Shown one piece after another: positions 50,537 to 59,669 of a DNA stretch of 64,000 nucleotides. How positions within the stretch are numbered: the stretch's first letter is position 1; each line of letters starts with the position of its first letter. This stretch comes from DATKWD01 sp035529695. Lineage in GTDB: Bacteria > Actinomycetota > Acidimicrobiia > Acidimicrobiales > Salinilacustritrichaceae. The notes beneath the pieces were generated by a model. It ran no database searches and was not told where the DNA came from. It was given only the letters and a program-made list of their open reading frames with translations. A program made the position numbers and the translations under genes. The stretch spans positions 1 through 64,000 of the forward strand of contig DATKWD010000016.1 in the NCBI GenBank assembly GCA_035529695.1. The letters run 5' to 3'.

Positions 50537-51345
50537 AGCCTCTCGATCAGGTCGGCGAGCAGCGAGCCCATCCGGTCGGCCGACTCGCCGGCGACGCGGA
50601 GCACATCGGAATGATCGAGCACGTCGCCGAGCCCTGCGGCGAGGTTGGTCACCAGCGAGATGCCGAGAACGTCGGCTCCGAGGTGCGAGGCCGCGATCGC
50701 CTCGTGCACCGTCGACATACCGACCAGATCGCCGCCCCACTGGCGGAACGTGCGGATCTCGGCCGGCGTCTCGTAGGCGGGCCCACGGACACCGACGTAG
50801 GTCCCCTCGACGAGCGACGGATCGAGATCGCGGGCGAGTGCTCGGAGACGAGCCGTCCAGCAGTCGGTGAGATCGGGAAACCGGGGCGCGAGATCGTCGG
50901 GGTTGGGCCCGGTGAGCGGCGAGGATCCGGTGAAGTCGAGGTGATCGGAGATGAGGACGGGTTGGCCCACCGACAGCCCGTCTCGGATCCCCCCGGCGGC
51001 GTTGGTCAGCACGACGGTCCGGCAGCCACTCAGCACGGCCGTGCGCACGGGGTGCACCACGGCCGACGGCGCATGCCCTTCGTAGCCGTGGACCCGGCCC
51101 GACAACACGAGCAGGCGTCGAGCGCCCGACTGGATGGACAGTGCCCTGCCGGTGTGGCCGGCCACCGTGGCCGCCGCGAACCCGGGCAGATCGGCCGTCA
51201 ACACCTCGGCCGTCGGCGACCCGAACCGCTCGACCGCGCTGGTCCATCCCGACCCGAGCACGACCGCGACGTCGTGTCGATCGACTCCGGTGGCCGCCGC
51301 CAGCGCGTCGGCAGCGTCCTGGGCGACCCGATAGGGATCGGTCAT
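50533..51345 (-). CDS. Purine nucleoside phosphorylase
   Basis: A 270-aa trimeric-type PNP (PNP/MTAP, class II) that releases purine bases with ribose-1-phosphate. Features are VVLGSGWTSAVERF, SGRVHGYEGH (phosphate site), VVLTNAAGGIRDGLSVGQPVLISDHLDF, YVGVRGPAYETPAEIRTFRQWGGDLVGMSTVHEAIAASHLG and SLVTNLAAGL (base site). M. tuberculosis calls the equivalent gene deoD/punA. ATG start; it forms ATGA with the kinase before it and TTGA with the mutase after it. Confidence 0.94.
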   Translation of the reverse strand: MTDPYRVAQDAADALAAATGVDRHDVAVVLGSGWTSAVERFGSPTAEVLTADLPGFAAATVAGHTGRALSIQSGARRLLVLSGRVHGYEGHAPSAVVHPVRTAVLSGCRTVVLTNAAGGIRDGLSVGQPVLISDHLDFTGSSPLTGPNPDDLAPRFPDLTDCWTARLRALARDLDPSLVEGTYVGVRGPAYETPAEIRTFRQWGGDLVGMSTVHEAIAASHLGADVLGISLVTNLAAGLGDVLDHSDVLRVAGESADRMGSLLADLIERL

Positions 51346-52343
51346 GCGAGTCGGGCAGGAACGAGGTCGGTGAGGTCGGTGACGGGCCGGGCGCCGGTGT
51401 GGCTGATGACCTCGGCGGCAGCGATCGAGCCGAGCTCGGCGCAGTCGGTCAACGCCAGGCCGCGCGCGAGGCCGAAAAGGGCGCCGGACGCGTAGAGGTC
51501 GCCCGCGCCCGTGGTGTCGACGACGTGGTCGACCGGGACGGCGGGGACCTCGTAGGTGTCGGCACCGGCGACGACCACTGATCCCTTCGGGCCCCGAGTG
51601 ACGAAGCTGATCTCGACGTCCTGGCGGACTCGGTCGATGGCGTCGTCGAGCCCACACTCGTACAGCGTGGTCAGCTCGTCGCCGTTGGCCAGCAACACGT
51701 CGACTTGTTCGCGCACCAGGTCGAGCCACTCGGGACGGTGGCGCTCGACGCAGAACGTGTCGGACAGGGTGAGCGCCACCTGGCGTCCTTCGGCATGGGC
51801 ATGGCGGCTGGCGACCCAGTAGGCCTCCTTGGCCGGCGGCAGGTCGAACAGATAGCCCTCGAGGAACGTGAGCCTCGCGGCGCCCACCAGTTCGGTGTCG
51901 ATGTCATCGGGACCGAGATTCGCCGAGGCCCCGAGAAAGGTGCTCATCGTTCGTTCGGCTTCGTGTGTCACGATGATGAGACAGCGGCCGGTCGGTGGGC
52001 CGTCGATCGCGGCCGAGCCGGCGAACTGCACGCCGGTCGAGCGGAGGTCATGACCGAAGACCTCACCGAGCTGATCGGATGCCACCTTGCCGAGGTAGCC
52101 GGCGCGGCCGCCGAGGCTGGCGATCCCCGCCGCGGTGTTGGCGGCCGAGCCCCCCGAGACCTCGATGCCCGGCCCCATCGCCTCGTACAACTCGTGAGCG
52201 CGGTCGGCGTCGATGAGGGTCATGGCACCACGATTGAGCGCCATCTCGTCGATGAAGGCTTCGTTCTCGTGGCTCAGCACGTCGACCAGCGCATTGCCGA
52301 TGCCGACGACGTCGAGGATGGGTTCAGACACGGCAACCGACAC
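51342..52343 (-). CDS. PfkB-family carbohydrate/nucleoside kinase
   Basis: A 333-aa ribokinase-fold kinase. The substrate loop is SGGSAANTAAGIASLGG, the GK signature is VDTTGAGDLYASGALFGLARG (about residues 278-298) with the catalytic Asp, and N-terminal DVVGIGNALVDVLS is typical. Its position in a nucleoside salvage operon suggests adenosine kinase or another nucleoside kinase, but this fold also includes sugar kinases. It starts at GTG (a second GTG 12 nt later is possible) and overlaps the PNP gene as ATGA. Confidence 0.9.
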   Translation of the reverse strand: MSVAVSEPILDVVGIGNALVDVLSHENEAFIDEMALNRGAMTLIDADRAHELYEAMGPGIEVSGGSAANTAAGIASLGGRAGYLGKVASDQLGEVFGHDLRSTGVQFAGSAAIDGPPTGRCLIIVTHEAERTMSTFLGASANLGPDDIDTELVGAARLTFLEGYLFDLPPAKEAYWVASRHAHAEGRQVALTLSDTFCVERHRPEWLDLVREQVDVLLANGDELTTLYECGLDDAIDRVRQDVEISFVTRGPKGSVVVAGADTYEVPAVPVDHVVDTTGAGDLYASGALFGLARGLALTDCAELGSIAAAEVISHTGARPVTDLTDLVPARLA

Positions 52344-52369
52344 TAGATCGGCGCCGATAGGTTCGACGG

Positions 52370-54880
52370 ATGGAGAACGATCCGCATCGGCTCCCGGGGG
52401 CCGTGATCCCCCGTCGGTACGACCTCGAGCTCGAGCCCGATCTCGACGCCGCGACCTTCGCGGGGAGGGTCCGGATCGCCGTCGAGGTCGTCGAACCGGT
52501 GACCGAGATCGTGATGAACGGGCTCGAACTCGACGTCGTGACCGCCTCGGTGACCGCCGGCGGCACTCGTCACGACGCTGCGGCGACGACCGACGACGAC
52601 GCCGAACGCATCACGCTCGGGCTGACCGAACAACTCACCGTCGGCGACGCGGAGATCGAGATCGAATTCACCGGCGTGCTGAACGACAAGTTGGTCGGCT
52701 TCTACCGGTCGACCTTCACCGACCACGACGGCCAGACCCGGACGATCGCCACCACCCAGATGGAGGCAACGTACGCGCGCCAGGCGTTCCCGTGCTGGGA
52801 CGAGCCTGCCGCCAAGGCCGTCTTCGCGATCACCCTCGTCGTCGCCGACGACCTGGTGGCCGTGTCGAATGCCGGCGAGATCGGCAGCGAAGGTGTCGCC
52901 GGCGGGAAGCGCCGCGTGCGATTCGCCGACACCATCGCGATGTCGACCTATCTGGTGGCGTTCGTGGTCGGGCCGCTCGAGATCACCGAAGGTGCCGAGG
53001 TCGACGGCGTCCCGATTCGGCTCGTGCATCCCCCGGGACAAGGTCACCTGACGGCATTCGCCCTCGAGGTCGGGGCGTTTGCGCTGTCGCACCTGTCGGC
53101 GTACTACGACATCGCGTATCCGGGCGACAAGCTCGACCTGGTCGCCGTCCCCGACTTCGCGTTCGGCGCGATGGAGAACCTCGGCTGCGTCACGTTCCGC
53201 GAGACGCTGTTGCTGATCGATCCCGAGTCTGCGACCCGCGAGGAGCTCGAACGGGCGGTCGACGTCATCAGCCACGAGATCGCCCACATGTGGTTCGGCG
53301 ACCTCGTGACGATGAACTGGTGGAACGGGATCTGGCTCAACGAGGCCTTCGCCACCTTCGTCGAGATGAAGACGACCGACGCCTTCCGACCCGAGTGGGA
53401 CCGCTGGAACAGCTTCGGGGTGTCGCGGGCCGCGGCGTTCGACACCGATGCGCTCGTCTCCACGCGCCCGATCGAGTTCGAGGTCACCTCACCCGAGGAG
53501 GCCGAGGCGATGTTCGACATCCTCACCTACGAGAAGGGGGCGTCGGTCGTCCGGATGCTCGAGCAGTTCGTGGGCGAGGAGCCGTTCCGGCGTGGCATCG
53601 AGCACTACCTGCGCACCCATCAGTTCGGGAACACCGAGACGACCGATCTGTGGGACGCGATCGAGGACACCACCGGCCAACCCGTGCGCGAGCTGATGGA
53701 CACGTGGATCTTCCAGGGAGGGTTCCCAGCGGTCGAGGTGCGCCTCGACGGGGCCGACGTCGTGGCTGACCAGGCCCGCTTCGCCTACAACCCGACCGAG
53801 GACCGCAGCTGGCTGATCCCCGCCATCGTCACGGTCTGGCGGGGCGGGGCGGCGACGATCGACAAGGTGGTCATCGGATCCGAGCCGGCACGCATCGCGG
53901 GGACCGCTCCGGTCGACCTCGTGGTCGCGAACACCGGCGCCAGCGGCTTCTATCGGACCCGCTACGACACCCAGCTGGCGGCCGCGATCCGATCAGCCGC
54001 GATGTCGGCGCTCGACGCCACCGAACGGTTCGTGCTCGTCGACGACACCTGGGCATTCGTCGTCGCGGGCGAGATCGAGCCCGACGACTTCGTCGCCCTG
54101 GCCGAGGCGCTCACCGACGAGCGTGACCTCTCGGTGTGGCGGGTGCTGCTCGCGGGCCTCAGCCACCTCATCGACGACCTCGGCACCGGCGCCGAGGCAC
54201 TTCGCGAGCGCGCCTCACTTATCGTCGCTCCGGCCGAAGCCGACCTCGGGCCGGTGCGGCGACCCGACGACGCCGACGTGGTCGGTGAACTACGGGCGCG
54301 GCTGTTCGAGTTCCGGGCTCGCTCGCTCGAGGACCCCCATGCCATCGAGTCGGCCCGAGCCCTCGACATCGGCGGCCCCACGGGCGACGCCGCCATGGAC
54401 GCTGCAGCCGAGCGGATCCGTGGTGCCTTCGCGACGCCCGAGGATGCCGACGAGCTCATCGACCGATACGAACACGCGGAGACACCCCAGGCTCAGCTCA
54501 GGGCGCTGTACGCGCTGACAGGGTGTCGTGCACCCGAGGTCCACGAGCGCCTGCTCGAATACGTGCTTTCGTCGGGGAAGGTCCGCACCCAGAACGAGCC
54601 CTTCGTCCTGGCAAGGATGCTGTCGAACCGTGTCCATGCCGCGAGCACGTGGACCGGCATCACCGCCGCGTGGGACGTGTTGCTCGAGCGCCTCGCCTCG
54701 TCGACGGTCTCGCGCATGCTCGAGGGCGTGCGCGCCGTCGCCGATGCCCGACTGGCCGGAGAGATCGAGGAGTTCCTGATCGCCCACCCCCGGCCCGACC
54801 AGACCAAGATCTCGCAACACATCGAGCGCATGCAGGTGACCGTGGCCCAGGCCCACCGCACCCGGGCTGCGCTCGGCTGA
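52370..54880 (+). CDS. M1-family aminopeptidase (PepN-like)
   Basis: An 836-aa zinc aminopeptidase. The exopeptidase motif FGAMENLG (about 262-269) precedes the zinc site H302-E303-I-A-H306 with E325 (HEIAHMW...WLNEAF). The N-terminal beta domain (residues ~10-190) has PRRYDLELEPDL, and the C-terminal ERAP1-like helical domain begins near 540. Only one gene of this type lies here. It diverges from the kinase gene by 26 bp. It should trim N-terminal residues of peptides, probably in the cytosol; there is no signal peptide. Confidence 0.94.
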   Translation: MENDPHRLPGAVIPRRYDLELEPDLDAATFAGRVRIAVEVVEPVTEIVMNGLELDVVTASVTAGGTRHDAAATTDDDAERITLGLTEQLTVGDAEIEIEFTGVLNDKLVGFYRSTFTDHDGQTRTIATTQMEATYARQAFPCWDEPAAKAVFAITLVVADDLVAVSNAGEIGSEGVAGGKRRVRFADTIAMSTYLVAFVVGPLEITEGAEVDGVPIRLVHPPGQGHLTAFALEVGAFALSHLSAYYDIAYPGDKLDLVAVPDFAFGAMENLGCVTFRETLLLIDPESATREELERAVDVISHEIAHMWFGDLVTMNWWNGIWLNEAFATFVEMKTTDAFRPEWDRWNSFGVSRAAAFDTDALVSTRPIEFEVTSPEEAEAMFDILTYEKGASVVRMLEQFVGEEPFRRGIEHYLRTHQFGNTETTDLWDAIEDTTGQPVRELMDTWIFQGGFPAVEVRLDGADVVADQARFAYNPTEDRSWLIPAIVTVWRGGAATIDKVVIGSEPARIAGTAPVDLVVANTGASGFYRTRYDTQLAAAIRSAAMSALDATERFVLVDDTWAFVVAGEIEPDDFVALAEALTDERDLSVWRVLLAGLSHLIDDLGTGAEALRERASLIVAPAEADLGPVRRPDDADVVGELRARLFEFRARSLEDPHAIESARALDIGGPTGDAAMDAAAERIRGAFATPEDADELIDRYEHAETPQAQLRALYALTGCRAPEVHERLLEYVLSSGKVRTQNEPFVLARMLSNRVHAASTWTGITAAWDVLLERLASSTVSRMLEGVRAVADARLAGEIEEFLIAHPRPDQTKISQHIERMQVTVAQAHRTRAALG

Positions 54881-54882
54881 CC

Positions 54883-56064
54883 GTGTTCCGCCGCGTCGAA
54901 CCCCCCGACTTCGACCCCAACGCGCCGCCCCGGCCGCCGAATCGCCTGAGGGTGTTCTCGGTCGAACCGACCGCGGTCCAGGTCGACTGGTCGACGCTCG
55001 GGCCCGGCCCGGTCCGCTTTCGTGCTTCGGACACCACCCGCGAGGTCGTGGCCGACGGTGGACCGGGCGCCGTCGTGCTCGAGGGCCTCCCTGCGTCGTC
55101 GACCGTGACGATCCGTGTCGACGGTGAGGGCACCGCCGGTGAGCCGGTCGAGCTCGTCGCTCGCACGCTCACACCTCCTCCGGGTGAGGAGATCTTCCGC
55201 CTCGGCGCGATCACCGACCTCCACATCGGGCTCGCACGATTCGGCAAGGCGGGAACCCTGACCGAGCGACCCCGACCTGTGGTCCCCCACCCCATCCGCT
55301 GTGCCGGCGCCGCCACCGACGCAGCACAGGCGTGGGGCGCCGAACTGATCCTCGCGAAGGGAGACCTCACCGAATCGAGCCGGCCGCACCACTGGACCGC
55401 CGTGGCCGATCTGTTCGCACGAGCCGAGGTCCCGATGCTCATCTCACCGGGAAATCACGAGACGCACCGCAAGAACACCGTCGACCCCGTCACCGAGGCC
55501 GGCCGGCACGGGCTGACCGTGCTGCGATCGTCGGTCGAGGCAACCGACCATCCCGGCATCCGCATCATTCGCGGCGACACTGCGATCCCCGAGACCGACC
55601 AAGGCCGCATCGAACACATCGCCGACCCGATCTTCGACCTGGCGGCGTCGAGTGACCGACCCGTGATCCTCGCCGTCCACCATCACTTCGAGCGATGGCG
55701 GCACCCGATCCATCCTCCGCCCGGAATTCCCGGTCCGGAATCGCACCGCTTCCTCGACCGTCTCTCGACCATCCAACCCCGCACACTGATCACCTCCGGG
55801 CACACCCACCGTCACCGCACGCGTGCTCACGGGTCTCTGGTGCTGGCCGAGACGGGTTCGACGAAGGACTACCCGGGCACGTGGACGGGCTACGTGGTCC
55901 ACGAGGGCGGCATTCGTCAGGTCGTGCGTCGCATCGACGAACCGTCATGCATCCGCTGGACCGAGTGGACGGCGAGGGCGGCGCTCGGCCTGTGGCGACA
56001 CTGGAGCCCAGGCACCCTCGACGAGCGCTGCTTCAGCCATCGCTGGCCGGGAGCTGGCTCATGA
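54883..56064 (+). CDS. Calcineurin-like metallophosphoesterase with N-terminal beta domain
   Basis: A 393-aa protein. Residues ~15-95 form a fibronectin/purple-phosphatase-like beta domain (NRLRVFSVEPTAVQVDWSTLGPGPVRF...SSTVTIRVDGEG). The phosphoesterase motifs are GAITDLHIGL, LAKGDLTE, SPGNHET, LAVHHHFERW and TSGHTHRHR, which together bind two metals. No signal peptide. It starts at GTG 2 bp after the aminopeptidase stop, so they share a transcript. Its last 32 nt overlap the end of the convergent NTF2-like gene. Substrate unknown. Confidence 0.87.
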   Translation: MFRRVEPPDFDPNAPPRPPNRLRVFSVEPTAVQVDWSTLGPGPVRFRASDTTREVVADGGPGAVVLEGLPASSTVTIRVDGEGTAGEPVELVARTLTPPPGEEIFRLGAITDLHIGLARFGKAGTLTERPRPVVPHPIRCAGAATDAAQAWGAELILAKGDLTESSRPHHWTAVADLFARAEVPMLISPGNHETHRKNTVDPVTEAGRHGLTVLRSSVEATDHPGIRIIRGDTAIPETDQGRIEHIADPIFDLAASSDRPVILAVHHHFERWRHPIHPPPGIPGPESHRFLDRLSTIQPRTLITSGHTHRHRTRAHGSLVLAETGSTKDYPGTWTGYVVHEGGIRQVVRRIDEPSCIRWTEWTARAALGLWRHWSPGTLDERCFSHRWPGAGS

Positions 56065-56416
56065 ACTGCTGCATGTCGAAGTAGTCGCGCCACTGGGTGA
56101 TCTTGCCGTCGTGGACCTCGAACGTGCCCATCACGGGCAGTTCGGCCACGTCGCCGCTCGGCCAGGTGAAGCGGTCGATGCGTTCGGTGAGCACGACGGG
56201 ACCGTCGGCAACCAGGTGGACGATCTCGAACTCGACGGTCTGGACGCCGGTGGTGAAGCCGGCGATGGTCAGCTCGATGGCCTCGCGACCGACGACCGGA
56301 TCGACAGGGATGTTGTGGTAGACGGCGTCGTCGGCGAAGAACCCGACCAGGGCGTCGATGTCGAGCGCCGGCCAGGCGGCGCAGAACTGGGTCACGGTGT
56401 CGGTGGGGCTGGTCAT
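56033..56416 (-). CDS. SnoaL/NTF2-like protein (limonene-epoxide hydrolase-like)
   Basis: A 127-aa cone-shaped NTF2/SnoaL fold: ATQFCAAWPALDIDALVGFFADDAVYHNIPVDPVVGREAI and EFEIVHLVADGPVVLTERIDRFTWPSGDVAELPVMGTFEVHDGKITQWRDYFDMQQFM. The second block matches the limonene-1,2-epoxide hydrolase (EphG) group, with possible catalytic Asp/Arg in TERIDRF and QWRDYFD. ATG chosen over an upstream in-frame TTG. It follows the epimerase gene on the same strand, and overlaps the metallophosphoesterase tail by 32 nt. Confidence 0.85.
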   Translation of the reverse strand: MTSPTDTVTQFCAAWPALDIDALVGFFADDAVYHNIPVDPVVGREAIELTIAGFTTGVQTVEFEIVHLVADGPVVLTERIDRFTWPSGDVAELPVMGTFEVHDGKITQWRDYFDMQQFMSQLPASDG

Positions 56417-56428
56417 GGGCAGATCCAA

Positions 56429-57469
56429 TCACATGCGGAGGGGCGCGGTCGCGAACTCGATCATCCCCTCGGTGAACCCGACGGTCGCAACAACGCCGAG
56501 CTCGGACTGCATCCGAGCCGGGCTCGCCGTGATGTGGCGAACGTCGCCCAGTCGGTAGCTGCCCACGATCTGCGGTGATGGCCCGTCCATCGCCTCGGCG
56601 AGCGCGACCGCCATGTCGGCCACGGTGTGAGGGTCGCCGCTGGCGACGTTGACCGCCCCCGGCACCGGAGGCGCGGCGGTGAGCGCCGCGACGTTTGCGG
56701 CCGCCACATCGCGGACGTGCACGAAGTCCCGCCGCTGCCCGCCGTCCTCGAACACCTGGGGCGGTTCGCCACGTTCCAGGGACGAGCGGAAGATGCTTGC
56801 CACGCCGGCGTACGGCGTGTTCTTCGGCATCCTCGGTCCGTACACGTTGTGGTAGCGCAGGCTCGTGACGGTCGTGCCCTCGTGCTCGCGAGCGAAGGCG
56901 CCGCACAGGTGTTCCTGATGGAGCTTGGTCGCTGCGTAGACGTTGCGTGGATCGACCGGTGCCGCTTCGGTCACCACCTCGGGGATCAGCGCCTGACCAC
57001 AGCCCGGGCACGGCGGCTCGAACCGCCCGGCCTCGAGGTCGGCGACGACACGGGGTCCGGGACGGGTCGGGCCGTGCGCCGGGCAGCGGTACTGGCCCTC
57101 GCCGTACACCACCATCGAACTGGCGAGGACGATCCGTCCTGCGAATCCCTGCTCGTGGAGCACCGACAACCCGGTCGCGGTCCCGACGTCGTTGTCACCG
57201 ACGTAGTCGGTGACATCGCCGAAGTCGACACCCAGGCCCACCCTCGCGGCTTGATGGCAGACGGCGTCGACGGGGCCGCAGGCACGCCACGCATCCGCGT
57301 CGCGAACATCGGCGGCGACCAGCACGATGCCGTCGGGGAGCTCGGGCCGAACCGGGTGCACGTGGGCAGCCAGCGAATCGAGCACGACCACCTCGTCGCC
57401 GCGGGCGAGCAGCTGTTCGACGACGTGGGAGCCGATGAAGCCCGCACCTCCGGTCACGAGAACTCGCAT
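56429..57469 (-). CDS. NAD-dependent sugar epimerase/dehydratase (extended SDR)
   Basis: A 346-aa extended short-chain dehydrogenase acting on nucleotide sugars. TGGAGFIGSH (residues 6-15) binds NAD; the catalytic triad is Ser/Thr in LASSMVVYG and Tyr/Lys in VYAATKLHQ. Between them lies an unusual insertion (about residues 128-160) with YRCPAHG, a Pro/Arg/Gly run and PCPGCGQ, which resembles a zinc-ribbon knuckle. dTDP-rhamnose 4-epimerase-like enzymes also carry such Cys motifs, as I recall. An AGAGGAAGG ribosome site precedes the ATG. It starts 22 bp from the stop of the membrane-protein gene. Confidence 0.88.
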   Translation of the reverse strand: MRVLVTGGAGFIGSHVVEQLLARGDEVVVLDSLAAHVHPVRPELPDGIVLVAADVRDADAWRACGPVDAVCHQAARVGLGVDFGDVTDYVGDNDVGTATGLSVLHEQGFAGRIVLASSMVVYGEGQYRCPAHGPTRPGPRVVADLEAGRFEPPCPGCGQALIPEVVTEAAPVDPRNVYAATKLHQEHLCGAFAREHEGTTVTSLRYHNVYGPRMPKNTPYAGVASIFRSSLERGEPPQVFEDGGQRRDFVHVRDVAAANVAALTAAPPVPGAVNVASGDPHTVADMAVALAEAMDGPSPQIVGSYRLGDVRHITASPARMQSELGVVATVGFTEGMIEFATAPLRM

Positions 57470-57491
57470 CGATCCATCCTTCCTCTCTTCG

Positions 57492-58778
57492 TCACCACGG
57501 GGACATGAGCCATGCCTCGACCACCAGCGCTGCGCTCGCCTGGAGCCCCAACCACACCCGGGTGTCGACACGACCCTCGAACGCAGTCGTCGCGGCGACC
57601 ACCCACGGCACGAACGGCAACCAGATCCGCTCGACCTCACCCTTCGACAGACCCGAGACGTCGGCGACGAGGACCGCGGCGAGCGCCGATCCGACCAGCA
57701 TCCACACCCGGCGATCCCGCAGGATGGTGAGCGCTGCGGCCGTCGCCGGTCCGACCGCGAGGGCGAACGCCGCCGGATTGCCGACCAGGGCGAAGTAGCC
57801 GTACTCGCGCCGTTGCGACACACCGGCCTCGTAGAAGCCCCTGGTCGCCTCGACGCCGTCGAACCACCAGAAGCCGGCAACGAGGAAGCCGACCACGACC
57901 GCTGCGGCGCCGGCCGCCGCTGCGGGCACGAGGTTCCACGACCGCCTGAACACGACGACGGCGAGCGGAACCAGCAGCAGCGGGGCCGCTCCGTAGGTCA
58001 TGAACAGCCCGGAAGCGACGACGACGCCCGCTGCCGCTGCCAACCCGTGCGCTCGACGTCCACCTGCGGTCACGGCGCAGGCGGTGAGCGCGATGCCCCA
58101 CGCGATCACACCCGTGAACAACGCATCGGTGCTCGTCCCCAGCCAGATCGCGCCCGGGAGCAGCACCAGAAACGACGCCGCCCGCCTTGCCGTCGGCTCA
58201 TCGGCCAGCAGTCGCAGCGCGATCAGCACGGCTGCCGCCGCCGACGCGCCGACTCCGATGACCAGGACGGCCGCCCAACCCGGTCCCCCGAGGCCGACCC
58301 GGTCGAGCGCCGTCAAGACCAAGGTCGGCCCGGGCGGGTGCCCCTTGACGTGGGTCGGATAGTCGCCCAGGCGCTCGGTGTAGGTCGACACGAACGTCCC
58401 GACCCCGACGTCGTCGACCGTCGGAAGCACCGCCAGGTACTCGTAGCGGGTGTCGAGCGGTTGCGGAACCTGCGCCAGCCCTTCGGTCGCCGCCAACGAA
58501 GTCGTCCATGCGCCGGCGGCGACGACGACGAGCACGAGGAGTCGTCGCCACGGCATCCGCTCCGCCAGCGTCGGACCGAACCACACGGTCACCGCGCCCA
58601 ACAGGACCGGCCACACGAACCGCCCATCGGGGCTCCAGAGCCAACGCCCGACGACCGGAGCGGCACCCACCGCCACCCGAGGGGTCTCGGCGATGTCGAG
58701 ACCCGCACGTCTCGCGATGACCACGAGAGCCAACCAGACAGCCGCACCGGCCACCGGGAGGGCACGACGAACGGGCAC
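57492..58778 (-). CDS. Polytopic membrane protein, possibly GT-C glycosyltransferase
   Basis: A 428-aa protein with about ten hydrophobic helices and short polar loops. A long soluble loop after the third helix contains the motif PTVDDVGVGTFVSTYTERLGDYPTHVKGHPPGPTL; an Asp/Glu-rich first external loop followed by a His-Lys-His cluster is a pattern seen in GT-C polyprenyl-phosphate-sugar glycosyltransferases. Actinobacterial homologues of this type are usually annotated only as conserved membrane proteins. GTG start (VPVRRALPVAG). It sits next to a sugar epimerase, which fits a cell-envelope polysaccharide role, by inference. Confidence 0.7.
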   Translation of the reverse strand: MPVRRALPVAGAAVWLALVVIARRAGLDIAETPRVAVGAAPVVGRWLWSPDGRFVWPVLLGAVTVWFGPTLAERMPWRRLLVLVVVAAGAWTTSLAATEGLAQVPQPLDTRYEYLAVLPTVDDVGVGTFVSTYTERLGDYPTHVKGHPPGPTLVLTALDRVGLGGPGWAAVLVIGVGASAAAAVLIALRLLADEPTARRAASFLVLLPGAIWLGTSTDALFTGVIAWGIALTACAVTAGGRRAHGLAAAAGVVVASGLFMTYGAAPLLLVPLAVVVFRRSWNLVPAAAAGAAAVVVGFLVAGFWWFDGVEATRGFYEAGVSQRREYGYFALVGNPAAFALAVGPATAAALTILRDRRVWMLVGSALAAVLVADVSGLSKGEVERIWLPFVPWVVAATTAFEGRVDTRVWLGLQASAALVVEAWLMSPW

Positions 58779-58856
58779 GTCGTGCAGTCAACCGCGTCGT
58801 GACGGGGCCTGGACAGCCGCACCCGAGGTGTTCAGCGTCTCGTAGCATTGCCATCC

Positions 58857-59669
58857 GTGACCAGTCCGACCCGACCCACCGAGCTGGCGACTGCGAACGA
58901 CGAATACCAGTTGCTGGAGGCGCTGCTCGGAAACCGCACCAAACGGCATCGTCAGGGACGGTTCCTCATCCAGGGAGTGACCCAGATCAACCGGGCGATG
59001 GCGACCCGCTGGCCGATCGACGCCGTCCTCGTTCCGATCGAGTCGGTTCCCTCGAAGTGGGCCGCGGACGTCGTCGATTCCTTGGCCGACACCGAGCTGA
59101 TCCGGATGCCCCGGCATCTGCTCGATCGCCTCGGTCAGCGCGACGACGGCACCGAGCTGATCCTCGTCGGCTCGCTTCCCTCGACCGACCTCACGCGGCG
59201 ACCCGTCGTCGACGATGCGATCTGGGTGCTCGGCGAGAACATCTCGAACCCGGGCAACGTCGGGACGCTGCTGCGGTCGAGTGATGCCTTCGGCGTGCAC
59301 GCGCTCGTGCTCACGTCGCGCTCGGCCGATCCGTTCGACCCGCAGGCCGTCCGGGCCAGCACGGGCGCAGTCTTCGACGTGCCGATCGCCACCGTCGATT
59401 CGATCAGCGCGGCCGCCGCGACCTTGCAGACCGACCCACCGCCGGTCCGGATCATCGGTCTGGACGAAGGGGGCACCGCGCTCGACGACACCGACCTCGA
59501 CGGGACCCTCGCCATCGTGGCCGGCAGCGAGACCCGTGGACTCACCCGCAAGGCGCGCGAGGCGTGCGACGAGATCGTCGCGATCCCGATGCACGGATCG
59601 GTCTCGTCGCTCAACGTCGCCGTCGCGACGTCGATCGTCCTTCACGAGGTCCGTCGGCGCCGTGCCTGA
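58857..59669 (+). CDS. SpoU/TrmH-family RNA 2'-O-methyltransferase
   Basis: A 270-aa SPOUT enzyme. N-terminal substrate-binding part (YQLLEALLGNRTKRHRQGRFLIQGVTQINRAM). The C-terminal knot has motif 1 NPGNVGTLLRSSDAFG, motif 2 IVAGSETRGLT and motif 3 IPMHGSVSSLNVAVATSIVLHE. This matches RlmB/TrmH-type methyltransferases; the rRNA or tRNA target is unknown. GTG start (VTSPTRPTEL) chosen over an upstream TTG. It overlaps the GT2 gene by 8 nt. Confidence 0.9.
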   Translation: MTSPTRPTELATANDEYQLLEALLGNRTKRHRQGRFLIQGVTQINRAMATRWPIDAVLVPIESVPSKWAADVVDSLADTELIRMPRHLLDRLGQRDDGTELILVGSLPSTDLTRRPVVDDAIWVLGENISNPGNVGTLLRSSDAFGVHALVLTSRSADPFDPQAVRASTGAVFDVPIATVDSISAAAATLQTDPPPVRIIGLDEGGTALDDTDLDGTLAIVAGSETRGLTRKAREACDEIVAIPMHGSVSSLNVAVATSIVLHEVRRRRA

